64,000 nt of DNA from Drosophila miranda (taxonomy: Eukaryota; Arthropoda; Insecta; Diptera; Drosophilidae): positions 22,488,001 to 22,552,000 of the forward strand of contig NC_046676.1 of assembly GCF_003369915.1 (NCBI RefSeq), written 5' to 3'. The notes beneath the pieces were generated by a model. That model saw nothing but the letters and a program-made list of their open reading frames with translations, searched no databases and was not told where the DNA came from. The position numbers were made by a program, and so were the translations under genes. The first letter of the stretch is position 1, and each line of letters opens with the position of its first letter. Of this stretch, positions 1 through 12,755 are shown one piece after another.

Positions 1-3000
1 TAACCAACATATTCTCATACTTGGTACACCTTATGCCAGGGCTTAAACTATCCAATTTTGTAGTACAAAGCAGACCATGCCATGCCATACATACCATACA
101 AAACGATACGAAAGCAAGGCAAAGGCAAAGCAAAAGCAGGCGGCCATATTCAATGCTCTGACTCTGCGCTCTGTGGCTCTGTTGGTGGTGCTGCTGCTGA
201 TGCCTCTGCCTCTGTCCCGGGCACCCGGCTTCCATCCATCTGCCGCCTGTTCATATAACGAACGAATTTCAGCTCTACTACAGACATACACCCACCCATA
301 CAACGGTAGTCGACCAGCCAGGCCAGATACACACGTACGCTGTAGTGCCGTATCTGTGTGTGTTTGTCGATTGCCTCGCACATAGAGCGACGAAAACTGC
401 TCTGAGCACCGCACACACACACAGATACAGCAAACGGTGTGCACGGATACTGCAGACACAGATACAGATACACTCGGTAGTGCCTGAGTTTGCGTCGTAC
501 CCGTGCTTCGTACTGCTGCTTTGCTTTGCTCTGCTCTGCCTGTGGCCTCTCATGGCTCTGGCTCTGGCTCTGTGGCTGTGGCTCGTTGGCTGGCATTCAC
601 TCAGTGTATTTGATATTCCAAAGGCAAGGCTGTACTACGTACGCTGAACAAACCGAACCGAACCAAACCGAACAGACTTGAGTTTTTAGTAGAAGAAAAT
701 TTATAAAGTGAACAAACAGCAGGCCAGTACTGAACGTTGGTGCAAGATACAGAAGATTCGGTGGAGGTGCAATTAAAAGGCAAATTACGCGACATTTTCG
801 TACGGGTGAGTGCTAAGTGTTCCACTACGATTGATTTCTAACTATTCCATCTGTGTGGTCTGGCCAAAATGCGCAGCCATCGTGGCCATTTATTATATAA
901 AATTTGCTAAATAAACTAAACGACCCAATTTCTGGCGTGGGCATTCTCTACACTGGGGTTTTGCTTGGGCCTTTGGTTAGGTGGCTCTTGGTCGGGCCGC
1001 GTTGTAGTCGTCGTCATCGTCGACATCGTTGTTGCTTGCATGGGATTGAAATTTTGAATGGAGGGCGCGCGCGAAATATTGACGGTTATTTTTTGAAAAT
1101 TTATATCGAACCACAAGTGCAGCTATGAAGAATCTATGCCCCATTCGGTGATTACCCAATCGATTACGCTTGTAAATGTCAAATCAATATTGTAGGTTAA
1201 ATATTTATGCATTCATTTCTTGGAAAAAAACGAAAAACATTTTTTTTTTCATCTTTTGATTTTTTGTAAAGTTGTAAAAATTTCTATGAGAGCGAAATGC
1301 TGGGAGAGGTGATGGAGATGTAGGGGAAGTATTAAGGGGGAGAGCTTGTGGAAGAGGGGTTTTTTTTGCGGGAAGGTGAGGGGGAGGCAGGTGGGCGGCA
1401 GTGGGCAGCGTTTCGATTTAACATGTAGTGGCGATTGCGGGTAGAGAGGGGTTTTCGCAGCAGAGGGGTATGTGTGTGCCAGAGGGGTAAGCGTTGACGG
1501 CGGCGCCGCCAAATACTACTAGCATTTCGTTCCACACAGAGCTTACGGCTCCGCTCCATGCTTCTATATGGTTAAGCGTGTACAGTCGCGGCAAAAATAG
1601 TCGGAACATGCGCGTCTTGTCAAATTGTATGGGAGGTAGGGGAAATGCACTCACTCAAGGCATGATTAGTCAAGAGCATAAACAGGAAGTGTACAACAAA
1701 ACCTTAAAATTATTTTCTTTCTTGAATCGTATTATCTTTTTCCCAATTAATTTCACCATAAATAATTAATAATAATTTTAAAAACCAAATCAGCCCTGCC
1801 AATGTGCAGCGCCTGCACTGTGCATGCGCTGTAAGAACTCTTGAGGGCCAGCCTGCTCGATTTTGCGGGACGCCTCTGTGCGGCCACCACAAAAACGCAA
1901 ATTATTTCCCTCTTCGCACGCACGCAGCAGCAGGCGGTGCTGTACACTCTCGTTTTGCCACCACTGTGTACATACACAGCTCTCCAACGACTCTGTGTGT
2001 TGGTTGGCTGCCTGGTTCGTTCGACTCTACTCTCAGATACTCATATACAGATACTTTTGCTGCCTGCCTGTGCCGTGCCGTGCTGTTTGATGGTCTCGCT
2101 GGGTACGGCGCTCGTTTCGTTCGTTCGTCGTTTGCCTCTGCTTTGCCTTTGCTTCTGCTTCTGCCTCTGCGTTTGCTTTGCCTGCGTTTCGCTTGCTGGC
2201 GGCCTGCCTGGGCCCTGGTACAGCTGCTTCAGTTGATTTTCAGTTCAGTTCAGTTCAGTGTTCGCAGTACGTTTTTCGTTGTTCGGTCTCTCTCCCCAGC
2301 CAGTCATTCAGCAGAAACAGGCCGGGCCAAGAGTGAAGTGTACAGCACAGGCAGGCGACAGCAGCAGCACAGCAAAACGTACGTAGAGATATGAGAATAC
2401 GAGTATTTTTCATTAGTAGGGTAGGGGCTTCAACTCTTACACTGGCCTGCTCCAAGTGCTAACCAGCGCTGTCACAGTCGCCGTCAAATTAGTTGTTCCG
2501 CCCCGCTTTTGCGATAATTTTTGGTATTATCAGCATTTAATTGAAACGAAATGCTCGACAGTGCATGGAAATATTAATTGTGCTCGCGATTAACTCAATT
2601 GATTTTTGTTTTGAGTGGGATAGAGGAAAATTAGCAAATGGAAAATTGATTCATTTTCCTCGAAATGATTGTATTTTTAAAGCATTAAACGTGTGAAACG
2701 TTGGGAAATTTAAATTTATTATAGTACTAAATAGAGTAACTTTAACTGGAAGAAACATTTTCTGAATTTGATTCTAAGAAGTGATTGCTTCTAAGTAATA
2801 TATAAAAAGAGTATTTTGTAAGATTTTATTTCCCACGATAAATTTATATTGGTTTTAACCTTCTGTTATTGCATATGTGCTCCTCGGGCCATCCGCAATA
2901 TTGCCTCCCTCCACTGTACATTCCCCGCTGTATATTCTGCATCTGCTGCAGCTGGGCTCTTCGATTTCTGATCGGCTGTCGCCCCACACCCCAGACAGAC

Positions 3001-6000
3001 CCCAGACGGCACGCCCGCTGTCCACCCACCTGTCGACATCTGCTGCGGCTTCTCCTTTGGCCTTCCTCTGGTGTTTAGGAACATTTCCAGGCTTTACGGG
3101 CATAATCCTGTCGCCAAGTGGCATTCAGTTTCGCCTCCCGACAGACCAGTCGGCACCTCCCTTGATGACCTTCCGCATGTGCACATGCCTCAAACGGTTG
3201 ACTCTATCCGTTAGTCGCAATACCCGTCGTTGGTCACGTTCCCGTTATTTGCAGTGCTTTTTTGAAAGGAGTCCTGGGGTTGGCCACCATGTTGGATCCT
3301 TGTGGATCTTCGCACACATCCACCCTCTGGGCGCAATCTTTTGGTTTGTTCGTTCATTTCCGTTTTTTCCGAGCGCGTGCCATTTGTTTTTTGCGCTTAC
3401 CCGTGCTGCACTCTCGAGTGCTAACTAAAAATGGCGCCAATAGTTGTGTCATATAGCGGGACCCCAAACACACACACACACACAAACACAAACAAAAGAA
3501 TAAAGAAGAGAGGTGTGTACTGAGAGAGCTTGCTTGATTTACAGCTACATATAAAGTTCTTTTCGCGCCACTTTTGTGCTGGTTCCTAATCTTATATTGG
3601 TTTTTTGTGTGGGAAGATATACCAAAGAAGACCCAAGGGGTGAATGTTGCTGTATTTTCGATCAGTCCTGTATTGTTTTGGGAGCCCAAGCTGTTAACAG
3701 CTTTCCCGATATTACATCAGTGAGTGCTTTTAGGATGACAATGTATTTTTTAGCGATTTTGCAAAAGATTATCTTTTTTCTTCCTTTTACGATATGCTTA
3801 TTGTTGCTACAGTTGTACAATCCTCTAATAATTGCTCTAATAATTAATTAAACGACTTTCATAAACAAAATCCCTTGAGCAGCTATAAAAAACGTTTCAA
3901 ATGTAAAACAGAGCACCACCAATGCGCCATCTACAGTTTTTCAATCACATTTCCACCGCCTTCCCTTTGATTTTGTGACCTGACTGTACCATACACTGGG
4001 AGAAACAAAGGGTAGAGAAAACCGACCCTTAAGCGTGGGCATTATCAGCATTATGTACGAGCATTCATTCCCCCCATTAAAAGTCACCACTGTGCGTTCG
4101 CTCTCTGGCATATAAAGTACTCGCACTCGTACTCGTTTTTGTTATGGCTGTGGTTGTTGCAGCTGGGCTTCCAGTGCGCAAATCCCTGTAAAAATATCTA
4201 CCCTAAAATGCTGTTACTGCGCACAAGCCTCGCAGTCGGTGGTTAGGTGGTGCCGGGTGGTTCTGGTTGTTTCGAGGTGGTTGCTTTTGGGTGGTGCTGG
4301 GCAAAAACACCATAAACACACACAAACACCCGTTCGGATAGATAAGCGGCAGCGTTGTCAGTTTTATGCCTTTTGGCCAGGCCGAGAGACTTTTCCGAAG
4401 CTGACGTTGACGCTGACTGCGTCAGAGCCAGCAGCGAAAGCAGCGACGGCGACGTAACAGCGACAGCGACGTCTGCTTTTCAATTTTAGATCGACAAAAT
4501 GGCCATTTCTGTGGAGGCTTGGGGCCAGGGCTTCTGTTGCCTTATTTAGTATTCCATTTAATGTCCTATGTGTCCCTTTTGTGTGTGCCCTGTGTTTGTC
4601 CACCGTCTGGCATTCATTATGCAGGGGTTCCTGCCGCACAAGTTGCGTATGCGTAATGTTGCCAGCCCTGTTCACGCCGCGTATGCGTAATGCAGTGGAA
4701 AAGCATTAAGAAAGCTTCATGTGGGGCGATTGCCAGGGCGATTTGCCAGTGCTTTCGAAGGATATGCTGTAGAGGTTGTTACCTGTATAATTGCCCCCGT
4801 TATAGCCGTAACTTTACAGATTTTTGTTCAATTTGAGTGCGGATGTTCCTTGCTGACATGAAATGAAGCCGCCACGAGTCTAACAACTTTAGGATTGCAA
4901 TGATCTGATAGCTGAATTTATACTAAAATTATAATAAAAGAACTTGTTTCTATTTCTGGGAGTCGGCTTACTTTTTGCTATCGTTCGGAATACCTTTGCA
5001 CCTGATTGCACCTTTACTCCATGATTGAGTTATTAGTTCATCGAATTAGGCATCATTCGGTGCGGAAATTCCTTATGTTCCAGGTACCGAGCGTTTTCCT
5101 TGTAATCCTCGTGATGCAGGCAGCAAAATGAAATTTGCAACCAGTAACGACAGATGCAGAAACATACACGGCTCCTCCATGCCACAACCCACACACACAC
5201 AGACGTGGAGAGTCAGACGGGGAACAGTTTTCGCTTTCGATTTTCTATATCGTTCTCTCTCTCTCTCTTTCGTGCTCTGCAGGCAAAATCCTGGCTGCAT
5301 CACGTGTTGCGGCAATGTGCGAAGCCTCCTCGCCATCCATCTACGAGTTCCAGTTTCCTCCGTCGTCGTGTCTGTCAGTGTGTGGGTGTGTATCTGTGCG
5401 TGGTCGCGTTTAACTAGCAAGAATTTGCCGCTGTTTTCCTGTTGCTCCTGGACAACGATGTCACAGAATACATATACACACACACACGCACACACAGAGC
5501 CGTAGGGTTCTGGCCAATGGAGGATTTTGTGCAATGTGTGGAGGCGTCGGCATCCTGATTGATGCGCCACACTTCACTACCCTCCTCCACCCACACGACT
5601 CCCCGTTGGGTTCCTGGGGGCTCCTGGTGGTCCACGGTTCTACAGACAGCTTCCTTCAGTGCGCTTCGAGTCGTTTGTTAACCCAATTCACGTTGCTTTC
5701 TGCTTCTCCCTCTCGTTGAACATTTGGGATTTGGGTCAAGTGCATGTCTTATGGCCGTTGGGGGGCCTGTTGTCGCCGCTTCATTTGCATGGCGCGTACC
5801 CTATTCCGACGTTAGACCATTGTCATCCTACCCCAAAACAGCTGATCTGTGGATTGGGCTTGGATTCAAAATACTGACGTATAAGAGGGAAGGAGTTGAC
5901 GGGTTGATTTCCTGCAGGGATACAAACAAAACCTGTGTACACAATAGCCCCAAAAGTGCAATGCACTCTGTGTTATGTACAGGAAACTATGTGTGTATGC

Positions 6001-6475
6001 ATATGGTGTATATAAAGTATACAGATACATCAATCAGCCCCCACAATTAACCCGAAATATTGCAGTTATAAATAGTGATTATGTGCAGGGATATAATGTA
6101 TCAAAAGTAAAGTATTCCATTCTGATAGGTTCTCTGTGTGTGAGCTTTAGAGCAAGGAATGTGTAAAGTATGGTTGGGTGGGCAGCTGGGGGAGTAATTC
6201 AATAGGAATATTTAATTGGAGCCCGTTTGTGTGTACACTGTACAGGTCAAAATGCAATCGTTAAATATTTAATGGGCAGAGGAAAGCAGGATGAATAAGC
6301 TGAAAGTATTTACAGTATGTTACAAGGAGAATTATGAACTATATTTTGAACGGAACTAGGAATAATATTTTTAAGTAAAACCATTCCATATTCTCTCTGT
6401 TCCCTTAACATTTCCTCAAGTATTACTATGGTATGAGGAAGTAGATAATTAACTTGTTTCTTTCATCAATTGCAG
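1..6475. other. Non-coding DNA upstream of HmgZ, probable 5' intron
   Basis: No open frame here shows a recognisable protein, and the longer ones run through biased or simple sequence. A good 3' splice site at 6471-6475 lies 74 nt before the HmgZ start codon, so at least one non-coding 5' exon must lie further upstream. Two candidate 5' exons are visible: one ending at a GTGAGT donor at 806, and one following repeated TCAGTT initiator-like motifs near 2240-2260. A CA dinucleotide run is at 3468-3484. The stretch is otherwise AT-rich with patches of CT and CA repeats, and nothing else is identified. Confidence 0.5.
2231..2377 (+). promoter_or_regulatory. Candidate transcription start with tandem initiators and 5' non-coding exon
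   Basis: Four overlapping copies of TTCAG(T), which match the Drosophila initiator TCAGTT, lie at about 2238-2259. They are followed by about 120 nt without a sustained frame and a weak donor-like GTACGT at 2378. This could be the first exon of HmgZ, whose coding exon is preceded by an acceptor at 6475. It is inferred from motif content only. Confidence 0.25.
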
Positions 6476-6549
6476 CCATAATTGCCATAACTCGTTGAGA
6501 GCTTCAAAGTTGTCCCTCGAGAAAAGCCCATCCAAAACCAAATACAAAT

Positions 6550-6960
6550 ATGAGTGCAGCAGGAGATCGCCCGAAGCGTCCCCTGTCCGCCTACATGCTA
6601 TGGCTGAACGAGACCCGTGAATCCATCAAGAAGGAGAATCCCGGCAGCAAGGTTACAGACATCGCCAAGCGCGGTGGTGAGCTCTGGCGCGGACTGAAGG
6701 ACAAGACGGTAAGGAAATCAGAGTTATATTTGAAGAATCCCCAGCTATAATATCATTTCGAATGTCTCACAAACTAGGAATGGGAGCAGAAGGCCATCAA
6801 AATGAAGGAGGAGTACAATCGGGCGGTTAAGGAGTACGAGGCCAATGGCGGCACTGATTCCGGTGCGCCCAAGAAGCGAAAGAAGATGCCCGTCAAGCCC
6901 GTCAAGAAGATCAAGAAGAAGGAGTCCTCCGAGGAGGATGAGGAGGACGAGAGCGAGTAG
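6550..6960 (+). CDS. HmgZ: High mobility group protein Z, HMG-box chromatin protein
   Basis: The coding exons are 6550-6708 and 6778-6960, giving 113 aa with a 69-nt intron at phase 0. The single HMG box occupies about residues 6-76 and carries the hallmark PKRPLSAYMLWL start and the RGGELWRGLKDK and WEQKA segments. A basic lysine-rich linker and an acidic Ser/Glu/Asp tail ending EDESE follow, as in fly HmgD and HmgZ. The box sequence (NETRESIKKENPGSKVTDIAKRG) is closer to HmgZ than to HmgD as I remember them. The family binds DNA without sequence specificity, bends it, and acts as an architectural chromatin protein in the nucleus. The start codon has an AAAT context, and a 5' acceptor at 6475 implies an upstream leader exon. 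HmgD, the usual neighbour in D. melanogaster, is not in the window. Confidence 0.93.
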
Positions 6961-8032
6961 AAGGGATGCGAAACGGCAGCTTTTTGCATAAGTTTTAAAA
7001 TACATTTTATTAATGTAATTTTTTAAGTGACATAAAAAAAACAAAACATAAAAAAAGAAACCAAGTAAAAAAAACTCTAAAAATATGAAAAACCACAACA
7101 AAAAAATTAAGTCCTTACATCTTTAAATATGCACTAGAAACCATACAAAACACACACACAGAAACACAGCATAAACCATAAAAAATAAGTTACAGTGAAG
7201 AAACGATGATAAAACACAATTTCCACTCGGAGAACTAGCAACTGTTTTATATATGTATTCTAGGTTTGTACGTATCGATGTATGTACCTATATGTATGTA
7301 ATTCTTCATCAAGAACCTCCACATCCACACAACCACACAGCCACAGTCTCCCACGCCAGAGGATCTTTGGGGGATACCCCGTACCCCCCTACCATTTGGC
7401 CACTTTCGATTGCATCAAAGTTATTTGAATTTCGAATCCATAGATTCGAAGGCAAAAAAGTTATTTATACATATATATATGTATACGTTTTAAAATGCCT
7501 ACATGAGTATATATTTAAATATATGCCTATATATGTATGTATTGTGTAATTTAAAAGAGAAAACAAACAAAACAAAAACAACAAAAATATTACAATTATG
7601 TAATTGTAAATGTAGAGCTGAATGGAATATTATTTCAACAAAAAACATATATAAAGAAATTGTAAAAAAAAATAATCAGTACATATGTGTTTCAATTTTT
7701 TGATTTCCTGAATCGGTGGTTAATAGAGGGGATAGCTTTAACTGCGAAAAGTTTTATTTAAGCTTAAGAGCTTTTTGGAAACTCCACATAACACGAAGAA
7801 AAACATTACGAAAGGTAAGCCAATAATGAAAATAAAGGAAATTCTAAGTTATTTTTTGATAATTGCGAGATATAGATCACAAGATTCCCGCAAATTATGA
7901 AATTTTATATACATATAGGCTTCATTTATAAATGAGCTTAGTTCCACTGTACTTCACGTAGAAGTACAGAGCGCCTGCGTTGATTTTGTTTGGCAAAGTG
8001 CAGGTCATTTCCGTTGTCCAGTTCATCTTTTC
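6961..8032. other. HmgZ 3' UTR and HmgZ-Cngl intergenic region
   Basis: This is AT-rich DNA with A-rich runs (7035-7110) and TATA/TACATA repeats (7240-7690). No coding signal is seen. The HmgZ 3' end is probably within the first several hundred bases, but no single canonical AATAAA stands out. Confidence 0.5.
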
Positions 8033-8116
8033 ATTCAGCGGCGGCAGGCGACTCTTTGTTTGGGGTCGAGAAGCATCCACAGTAGCCAATCCTTATCCCT
8101 GTGGGCCTTTGGGCAA
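8033..8116 (+). promoter_or_regulatory. Cngl: Candidate start region and 5' non-coding exon of Cngl
   Basis: An initiator-like TCATTCAGC at about 8030-8038 is followed by a short non-coding stretch ending at a GTGAGT donor at 8117. A strong pyrimidine-rich acceptor at 8491-8492 then opens the exon that holds the ATG at 8571. This makes a consistent leader exon and a 376-nt leader intron. It is inferred from splice signals only. Confidence 0.4.
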
Positions 8117-8570
8117 GTGAGTTTCCAAGCAAACATCTATTCTGAGTGCAATCAGGGAAGTAAGAACTTCAAGAATAATCCGTGCAGAATATCGCAATCC
8201 TTGAAAATAGTGTGACTCTAAAATTTCCAAATAAATTTAAACCACCTGTTGAAATGGGTTTAAGTCCCATTCCGGGCAGCAAACGAATGGAATAAGCAAA
8301 TCGGCAAAGAAAACCAAAAGTTGCAACAGCTGGAAAAATCAATAATGCGTGGCATATGGATAGTGGGGGCTGTAGATAGCAGTCGATGGGGCCTGGTGCA
8401 CTTCGTTTGCGTGTCATGTCTACTCTATTCAGCAAATAAGTCATACGCCGTGTGCAACACGCAGTTTAGCACGTATTTCTCTCTCCTTTCAGAACTAAGG
8501 CAACTGACCCTGAACCTCCCCTCCCTGCGTTGACACTGAACTTGCTCGGAGCCAAAAACAATCCACCATA

Positions 8571-11500
8571 ATGACCAGCATGGGACGCTTTCGCATGGTA
8601 AGCTAAATGTCGTGGATATTTTCGTGCACGCGCGAAGAGGTCAACTTGAGATACTCTGAGGAATCTTGGAAGTTCGAGGAGGTTTTTTATACACTATTGG
8701 GGAAGGGTTTTCCCTTCCGAGCCTCAGAGATACAGAACCTTCATCAGTTATTGGTAGCTCATGTCATTTGTTAGGGTTCTCTTTGAGATACATATGTATC
8801 TATAAGATGCTTTCGAATCGTTCAGGTAATTTGGATAATTAGCTTTACTTTTGTATCCGCAATAGACATTTGTTTCTTTGGAACATTTCTTTATCAGTGG
8901 GATATATTTGTATCTGTTAGTTACCATTATTGGGCCAACGAAATAAGCTATAGTTTTAGAATTTTTTCAGTGAGGGGCCTATAAACTTTGACCCCAAAGA
9001 TATTGTAAACGCCACCAAAGTTCACTAGGGTTCAAGGTAATGGGATACTTAGCTGGTTGAACCCGCGTCCTTCGCTTATGGCACGCGCTTAAACCAATAA
9101 CCGACAACTCATAGATAGAGCTATAGATATACTAGATAGATGAGGTATTGATACTGGAAACATTCAAAGTGCGGGCGTCTCGGGGCAATTACCATGCAAG
9201 GCACATTCAGCCGCAGCACCGGGAGCTGTTTTTATTGGATGTGCGTGCTGGTTCGCCTCGAGACGAGCTGTTGGCCATCGAATCGACCGAGTGCTCGCTT
9301 CATTCACAGCTGAACCAGCGCAGCGAGGAGCTCGAACTGGAGGCGAATGCATCGCTACTGAAGTCATCGCCCAACATTTTGGAGAACTTTTCGTACGACG
9401 ATTTCCAACTACCGAAGGCACACTCGCACCTCAAGCGGATGGCGACCTCTCCAATGTCCACGCCTACCACCAGCTCCGGCTACGAATCGGGCAGGTCCAA
9501 GGAGGTGGCAGAGCCCAAGTTCTGCGACACTCTGGAGCGGCACGCCTTTATGCGGAATGTGATCAACCGGCAGCCGGAGAGCGTGCGCCGCTACTCGAGT
9601 CCGGGGGAGAAGGAGGCTCAGGTGCGGCGCAGCCTGGAGGAGATCTCCAAGGACATCAAGGAGATCGAACAGTTTGTTACGGCCACAGAGCAAATGATGC
9701 AGCGCGAGAACGAGTTGGAGAAGGAGCAGGTTCAGGTGCAGCTCCAAGCGCAGATCCGGCGAGGCGACAAGGAGAACAAGACCCCGAGTCCCGTCAAGCG
9801 GGTCACCTACAAGATCAATGCCTACAAGGCCCCGCAGCGTCGCCAGCGTCCAAACAGTCCCCGGTTCTATCACTCCCGGCTGTACTTCCGTAACGGTAGA
9901 ATTGGCTGTGTGGACGCCGCCGAACAGCAGAGCAATATCGGAGCCACCCATGCCCTGGTCAAGCACATACTGAAGCATGAGAAGCCGCTGGTAAGTCCGG
10001 ACAGTGTGAGACGCATCCTGCAGCCGGACAACTTTGAGATGACGCCCCTTCCGGGGATGGTTCCCAAGCCAGTACCCGATCCGGTGGCAGTACAGCGAGC
10101 CGAAGAGCTGGCGGCGGCCACGGGACAGGTGGTATTTCCACCGGAGTCGTGTGACCAGCCCGCAGACGAGTCCCAGGACATCCAGGAGGAGGACGAAGAC
10201 GAACAGGACGTGCAGATCTGCTACAACGAGTCGCCGGAGCTGCAGAATGAGGATCACAATGTGAGTCGCCTGCGTTCGCCCTCCATCAACGAGAGCGAGA
10301 TCGTAGCCGTGTTGGAACCTGAAAAGGATCGGGAGCAGGAGCATCATCGCAAGCCGAGCAGCGCCGGCAGCCTGGATTCGCAGGGCCAGCAGTTCCTACG
10401 CGACCAGGTCCGCCACCTGGTGCGACGCTTTACGGCCCGCGCCAACAAGGTCAAGTCCCGTATCGAGCTGCCGCCCACGCCCTCGTCCAGCAACGCCAGC
10501 TCGCCCTCGCCTCCGCCGACGGCCCTGCATGCGAGCACCAAGAGCTTGCATCCCTCGCCGGAGCACAAGGTGCGTCTGGTGCCGGCGGGTTCTTCGCCTC
10601 ATCGCGGACGCCTCTTTGAGGCGGACACTCCTCGCTCCAATGTCTGGCTCTGCTCCAGCCTGTGCGGCGCCAACAACGACGAAAGGACGCTGGATCCACA
10701 GGGGAAGATCTACATCTCCTGGCTGTGTGTGGTGTCGCTATCCTTCCTCTACAACGCCTGGGTCATACCGTTGCGCGCCTCATTTCCCTTTCAGACGAAG
10801 GAGAACACCAACATCTGGCTGGCCTGCGACTTCTGTGCGGACATCGTCTATCTGCTGGATGTTGTCTTCTTTAAGCACCGAGTTATGTACCTCTTCGAGG
10901 GCTTTTGGGTGAAGAACAAGAACCTCACGAGGAAAAACTACATGCGGAAGCTACAGTTTAAGGTGCGTTTTAGTCCCTCCACTCATGCCAAACCCAGCCT
11001 TATAGAACTCTTAAACAGTTGGATCTTCTGGCTTTGCTGCCCTTGGAGCTGTTCTACCTGAAGCTGGGAACGGGCGCAGTCTGGTTGCGCTTCCCTCGCT
11101 TCTTTAAGATACAAAGCTTCTGGGAAGTGTTCCGTCTGCTGGATCGGGTGATATCATCGCCGCATTTTGTAAGTTTCCATTTGAATCCTTTTTTTATTCA
11201 CTTATCTTTGGATTGCTTTTATCCAAATAGGTTCGCGTGGCCAAAACCCTCACCTATATGCTCTATATGATCCACATCACAGCTGCCCTGTACTACGCCT
11301 ACAGTGACTATCAGGGCTTGGGCAAGAACCGCTGGGTCTTCAGTGGCAAGGGACACCCTTATGTGCGGTGCTTTGCCTTTGCCACCAAGACGGCCACATC
11401 GATAGGAAAAAATCCGAAGCCGGAACGCCAGGGGGAGTACGTTTTCATGACGGTAGCCTGGCTAATGGGCGTCTTTGTGTTCGCCCTGCTGATCGGACAG

Positions 11501-12628
11501 ATACGGGACATCATATCCACGGCCACCAGGAACAAGCACGAGTACCGTCAGCTGGAGGACGAGACGCTGGAGTACATGCGACGTTTGAATCTATCCCAAG
11601 AGGTGCAGTCAAGGGTCAAGATGTGGTTCCAGTTCACCTGGGAGCAGCAGCGTACTTTGGGTAGGTACATGCTCCCCCAACGTGATCCAGCTTTCTGATT
11701 CTCTTCTTTCCTCTCAGATGAATCCAATATACTTGATGCGCTGCCCATCAATCTCAAAACTGACATCGCCATCTCCGTACACATTCAGACTCTGTCCAAG
11801 GTTCAGCTTTTTGCCGATTGCGAGGAGGCGTTGCTGAGGGATCTGGTGTTGAAGCTGCGGGCGGTCACCTTTCTGCCCAAAGACTTTGTCTGTCGCAAAG
11901 GGGAGGTCGGCCGCGAGATGTACATTGTAAAGCTGGGCCAAGTCCAGGTAATGGGCGGTCCTAACAGCGACGTGGTTCTGGCCACCCTCACCGAAGGCTC
12001 AGTGTTTGGAGAGATCAGCTTGCTGGGCATCAACGGAGCCGATCGTCGCACGGCCGATGTGCGATCCAAGGGCTACTCCAATTTGTTTGTGCTGTCCAAG
12101 TCGGACTTGAACGAGGTAATTGCATACTATCCCAACGCGCAGGCCATCCTGAAGAAGCGAGCCCGTCAGCTGATGCGAAAGAATGCAGCCCGGGAACGCG
12201 AGGAGGAGCGAGAGCGTGCCCAGAGTGCCCTGCAAGCGGATGTGGTCATTGGCAATCCCAAGACTCCAGAGACACCACCAAAACTTCTCCAGACTGTCAT
12301 ACAGGCTTTGCCGTTTGAATCGCCTGCCGTGGTGCTCATCACACGGGGCTCGAAGCGAATGCGTCGCAAGGGTCAGTCCCTTCAAATGGAGACCATAGTG
12401 GAGCCGAAGCTTGAGGTAACAGGCGATCCTGAATTGTCAGGACAGAAGAGCGGGAACGGAGAGAATAGGAGCACAAGGACAGGGCGCTGTTCACCAGATT
12501 TGCTTTCCTCTATACAGCAGGAACTGAAGTCCAAGCACAAGTTCATCAATCTCACCGACTCGGAGAAAGCTCTGATCAACCACTCGGCCAACAACTCCAT
12601 GGAGAACATGAAGGTGGTGGATCTGTAA
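8571..12628 (+). CDS. Cngl: Cyclic-nucleotide-gated cation channel subunit, CNGB-like
   Basis: Proposed exons are 8571-8597 (MTSMGRFRM), about 9211-10962 (a start at 9136 is also in phase), 11019-11168, 11231-11660 and 11718-12628, giving about 1090-1115 aa. A long, charged, probably disordered N-terminus of about 500 residues precedes a six-segment channel core: S1 [21 protein letters not shown]2 from [21 protein letters not shown]4 around [20 protein letters not shown], and S6 in [22 protein letters not shown]-linker follows, then a cyclic-nucleotide-binding domain with [21 protein letters not shown] and the phosphate-binding RRTADV. These last elements match vertebrate CNGB1/CNGB3 better than CNGA. 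The filter region reads [11 protein letters not shown] (see findings). The product should be a plasma-membrane modulatory subunit gated by cGMP or cAMP. The join between the first and second coding exons is the least certain part. The stop lies 127 bp from the convergent Ppcdc stop. Confidence 0.88.
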
Positions 12629-12755
12629 GGCGTGGCCAATTATAAATGTCTAATTGTTGTAACATAATATTCTGCGATATATAAACATTGTGTGTATAAC
12701 AATTTGGGCGTTTACTCTCTCCTGTCGCCCGACCTTAATTATAAATATTTAACAA

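Noticed and set aside
1804..2394. 196-codon plus-strand open frame upstream of HmgZ
   Set aside because: The translation is Cys/Leu/Arg-biased from CTG/TGC-rich DNA, with no domain and no consistent splice context; it overlaps a candidate leader exon.
9409..10347. 312-codon minus-strand open frame
   Set aside because: It is the antisense shadow of the Cngl N-terminal exon and has a Leu/Val/His-rich composition typical of such shadows.
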